In this document: in pieces, positions 23,518 to 25,975 of the stretch
Layout: every line of letters starts with the position of its first letter
Numbering within the stretch: the stretch's first letter is position 1
Source of the DNA: Acidobacteria bacterium UBA7540
Lineage (GTDB): Bacteria; Acidobacteriota; Terriglobia; UBA7540
Length of the DNA: 25,975 bases
NCBI GenBank assembly: GCA_002478145.1
Contig: DLMI01000243.1
Span: forward strand, 1 to 25,975
Direction: 5' to 3'
Position numbers and translations under genes: made by a program
Notes under the pieces: generated by a model
What the model was told of the DNA's origin: nothing
What the model saw: only the letters and a program-made list of their open reading frames with translations
Databases searched by the model: none

Positions 23518-23580
23518 CGGGTTCCCGGTGCCGGGTACCAGGTGCCAGGAAATCAGTGACGAGGGACAAGCAGAAGCAGG
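23518..23580. repeat. Heptad array, word CCGGTGC / CAGGTGC
   Basis: Reads CGGGTTC, CCGGTGC, CGGGTAC, CAGGTGC, CAGG, then a looser GTGACGA, GGGACAA, GCAG. The second part repeats the word family seen at 5023-5045 (AGTGACA, GGTGACG). No inverted partner is obvious here. Confidence 0.65.
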
Positions 23581-23827
23581 TAGCGAAGACCTCTTTTGAA
23601 GGCCCGCTGTTCGTTCAAGAAAGTGGAGCACAGGCGGCAGGTTTGTAGAACAGGTCTGGGCTAGTCGCGCCGCCGAAGCCGTATGAATACTGGCCGCGAT
23701 CAGGTGGCATCCAACGGTTGGGATCGGGCCGCCGCCTACAGAGCCGTATGTAAGGTGGGGCGGTGTGAGGGGCGGGCGCCGCCTCGCTATGATGAGCGGG
23801 GCCTACAACCACTCCCGCTCGGCAACC

Positions 23828-25975
23828 TCACTGCACTTGCAATGTCAGATTTATAGAGTTGCTGAGGTTGGTGGAACCTGACGTACACGTGCCAGTTACC
23901 GTCAGGGTATATGTGCCTGGCGGCGTGCCGAAACTGCTCTGAGGAGCAGGGCCACCACCACCTCCGCCGCCACCACAAGCTGCCATTGCCCCCATCACGA
24001 GCAACAGAGCAGCGAAAGTGACAAGCCCCGCTCGGCTTCGTCCCACTCCGGGTTGCACCCGGCCCCGGGTTGCCCGAGCCAAGCTTCCCAACGCTGCCAG
24101 AGCCACTGTCCAGAGAAGCCAAGGCCAGGATTGGACGGGTCCGGGGGCAGGAAGGGGATTGGGCCGCAGCGCGCCAACAGAGGGCGCAGTCGTGGTTACT
24201 TTTACCGTGACGTTTGTTGAGGAACTACTCAGGGTCAATGAACTCGGTGAAACCGTGCAGGCGGCTTCCGAGGGCGCTCCCGTGCAAGTGAAGGATATGT
24301 TTTGATTGAATCCACCCACTGCAACGACGCTCAATGTGTAACCGGCCGTGCCTCCCGGTGAGACGGTCGCAGAGGTGGACGAACCTGGCGGCGCAGTGAA
24401 AGTGAAGTCTTCACCGGTGCCCGTAAGTGCGACGGATTGCGGGCTTCCGACGGCGTCATCGGCGATGGTCACGGCCCCGGTTATGGCCCCGGCGGCGGTC
24501 GGCTCGAAGGTCACGCTGAGGGTGCAGCTCGCATTGGCCGCCACGCTCGAGCCGCAGGTGTTCGTCTGAGAGGAGTCGCCGCTAGCCGTGATGCTGGTAA
24601 TGCCGAGCGCCTCGCTCCCCGTATTGCTGAGGGTGACGCTTTGAGCGTTGCTGGTTGTGCCCACCTGTTGTGCGGCGAAAGTCAAGGAAGCGGGGGAGAG
24701 GCTGACCACCGCGGCGGACGCGCCGGTTCCTGTCAGGCTGACGGTCTGCGTGGCAGGGTTGGCGTTATCGGTAATGGTCACGGCCCCGGTTCTGGTCCCA
24801 GTAGCCGTCGGCTTGAAGGTCACGCTGATGGTACAACTGGCGCTGGCCGCCACGCTCGCGCCGCAGGTGTTGGTTTGGGAGAAGTTGCCGCTCGCTTTGA
24901 TACTCGTAATAGTAAGGCTAGCGTTCCCCGTATTCCTGAGTGTGACGCTTTGAGCGCTGCTGCTGGTGCCCACCTTTTGTGCCGGGAAAGTCAAGGAAGT
25001 GGGGGAGAGGCTCACCACGGGCGCAGTGCCGGTTCCCGTGAGGCTGATGGTCTGGGTGGAAGGGGTGGCGTTATCGGTGATGGTTACGGCCCCGGTTCTG
25101 GTCCCAGCCGCCGTCGGCTTGAAGGTCACGCTAAGGGTGCAACTCGCGCCAACCGCCACGCTCGAGCCGCAGGGGTTGGTTTGGGAGAAGTCGCCGCTCA
25201 CCGTGATTCTGGTAATGCGGAGGGTCGCGCTCCCCGTGTTCTTGAGTGTGACGAGTTGAGCTTTGCTGCTGGTGCCCACCTGTTGTGCGGGGAAAGTCAA
25301 GGAAGCGGGGGAGAGGCTGACCACCGGTGCGTCTACGCCGGTTCCTGTCAGGCTGACGGTCTGGGTGGCAGGGCTGGCGTTATCGGTGATGGTCACGACC
25401 CCGGTTCTGGTCCCAGTGGCCGTCGGCTTGAAGGTTACGCTGAGCGTACAACTGGCGCTGGCCGCGAGGCTCGTGCCGCAGGTGTTGGTTTGGGAGAAGT
25501 CGCCGCTCACCGTGATGCTGGTAATGCTGAGGGTGGCGCTTCCCGTATTGCTGAGGGAGACGCTTTGAGCGCTGCTGCTGGTGCCCACCGCTTGCGCCGC
25601 GAAAGTCAAGGAAGTGGGGGAGAGGCTCACCACGGGCGCAGTGCCGGTTCCCGTGAGGCTGACGGACTGGGTGGCAGGCTTGGCGTTATCGGTGATGGTC
25701 ACGGCCCCGGTTCTGGTCCCAGTGGCCGTCGGCTTGAAGGTTACGCTGAGCGTACAACTGGCGCTGGCCGCGAGGCTCGAGCCGCAGGTGTTGGTTTGGG
25801 AGAAGTCGCCGCTGGTGGTGATGCTGGTAATGCTGAGGGCGGCGCTCCCCGTATTGCTGAGGGTGACGCTCTGAGCGCTGCTGCTGGTGCCCACCAGTTG
25901 TGCCGGGAAAGTCAAGGAAGTGGGGGAGAGGCCTACCACGGGCGCAGTGCCGGTGCCCGTGAGGCTGACGGTCTG
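23828..25975 (-). CDS. Choice-of-anchor D Ig-like repeat surface protein (5' end outside window)
   Basis: The frame is open to the window edge, so only the C-terminal 715 or so residues are seen. About five tandem Ig-like domains of 102-103 residues come first. Each has VVSLSPTSLTFAAQ, VGTSSSAQSVTLSNTGSA, GDFSQTNTCGSS with two conserved Cys, SCTLSVTFKPTATGTRTG and VSLTGTG, the ASH/HYDIN-like choice-of-anchor D type. Another beta domain follows (FTFTAPPGSSTSATVSPGG). The C-terminal region has two hydrophobic segments (WPWLLWTVALAALGSLA and LVTFAALLLVMGAMAACG), a run of eight glycines after a Cys, and a final beta segment ending LTLQVQ. Such proteins are exported surface or extracellular proteins in Acidobacteriota, perhaps for adhesion or matrix building. 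N-terminus and any catalytic domain are not visible. Confidence 0.85.
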   Translation of the reverse strand, partial: QTVSLTGTGTAPVVGLSPTSLTFPAQLVGTSSSAQSVTLSNTGSAALSITSITTSGDFSQTNTCGSSLAASASCTLSVTFKPTATGTRTGAVTITDNAKPATQSVSLTGTGTAPVVSLSPTSLTFAAQAVGTSSSAQSVSLSNTGSATLSITSITVSGDFSQTNTCGTSLAASASCTLSVTFKPTATGTRTGVVTITDNASPATQTVSLTGTGVDAPVVSLSPASLTFPAQQVGTSSKAQLVTLKNTGSATLRITRITVSGDFSQTNPCGSSVAVGASCTLSVTFKPTAAGTRTGAVTITDNATPSTQTISLTGTGTAPVVSLSPTSLTFPAQKVGTSSSAQSVTLRNTGNASLTITSIKASGNFSQTNTCGASVAASASCTISVTFKPTATGTRTGAVTITDNANPATQTVSLTGTGASAAVVSLSPASLTFAAQQVGTTSNAQSVTLSNTGSEALGITSITASGDSSQTNTCGSSVAANASCTLSVTFEPTAAGAITGAVTIADDAVGSPQSVALTGTGEDFTFTAPPGSSTSATVSPGGTAGYTLSVVAVGGFNQNISFTCTGAPSEAACTVSPSSLTLSSSSTNVTVKVTTTAPSVGALRPNPLPAPGPVQSWPWLLWTVALAALGSLARATRGRVQPGVGRSRAGLVTFAALLLVMGAMAACGGGGGGGGPAPQSSFGTPPGTYTLTVTGTCTSGSTNLSNSINLTLQVQ
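24400..25975. repeat. Tandem 306-309 bp repeats inside the surface-protein gene
   Basis: The landmark GGGGGAGAGG recurs at 24692, 25001, 25307, 25616 and 25922, that is with spacings of 309, 306, 309 and 306 bp. Units are highly similar in DNA, so recent duplication or gene conversion is likely. The array continues beyond the window. The complementary strand is also open over each unit, a by-product of codon bias and not evidence of genes. Confidence 0.9.

Larger units (their letters stand above)
23433..23827. other. Intergenic region between symporter and repeat protein
   Basis: No supported gene. It contains the candidate gal-operon promoter, the heptad array at 23518-23580, and further right a GC-rich stretch in which GCCGTATG occurs twice (near 23679 and 23742). 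No clear terminator for the repeat-protein gene, which ends at 23828, was seen. Confidence 0.4.

Noticed and set aside
24648..25874. Four similar plus-strand open frames of about 97-101 residues
   Set aside because: They are the complement of the Ig-like repeat units; repetition on the sense strand keeps the antisense frame open.

Overview
The window looks like chromosomal DNA of an Acidobacteriota member. The basis is a VWFA-related protein of the acidobacterial type, a 'choice-of-anchor D' Ig-like repeat protein with the C-terminal anchor common in that phylum, a small secreted protein with a 'FRDGHEEEV' core, moderately high GC, and no phage or IS genes. No RNA genes of standard families, CRISPR array or complete mobile element were seen.

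Layout. 1-111 is the 3' end of a Flp-type pilin gene. 622-1362 is a small secreted acidobacterial protein. 1774-2022 is a truncated 'STGPRT' protein followed by a repeat-filled gap. 2869-3204 is a glycine-rich RRM RNA-binding protein. 3522-8432 is an efflux locus: a TetR remnant reduced to its DNA-binding domain, an HlyD-type lipoprotein adaptor and an MdtB/C-like RND pump. 8872-12201 is a tight three-gene unit: a cyclic-2,3-diphosphoglycerate-synthetase-like GTPase (COG2403 type), ornithine carbamoyltransferase and carbamate kinase. 12661-12864 is a cold-shock protein. On the minus strand, 13483-14673 is the VWFA protein and 14902-16269 a GH27 alpha-galactosidase broken by one in-frame amber codon. 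On the plus strand, 16469-19153 holds a PIG-L deacetylase with large N-terminal Ig-like domains and a zinc-ribbon membrane protein. On the minus strand, 23432 down to 19291 is a galactose operon: SLC5-type symporter, 2-TM small protein, galT, galK, with stop/start overlaps joining the first three. 23828-25975 is the C-terminal part of a repetitive surface protein running off the window.

Functional picture. The symporter, galT, galK and the nearby (now broken) secreted alpha-galactosidase form a galactoside-utilisation locus of the Leloir type; galE and galM are not here. The GTPase/OTC/carbamate-kinase unit centres on carbamoyl phosphate and could link citrulline or ornithine metabolism to ATP synthesis; no arginine deiminase is present, and the role of the first gene is open.

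Two patterns go beyond ordinary annotation. (1) At least seven gaps carry arrays of degenerate 7-bp words, and one gap carries 8-bp words. The word differs at each locus, and arrays are often paired as inverted copies; several abut or overlap stop codons. (2) The RRM gene and the cold-shock gene, almost 10 kb apart, have related upstream leaders of about 120 nt, with similarity starting at the predicted transcription start and reaching 19 of 22 bases in the core. This suggests a shared structured RNA element controlling RNA-chaperone genes.
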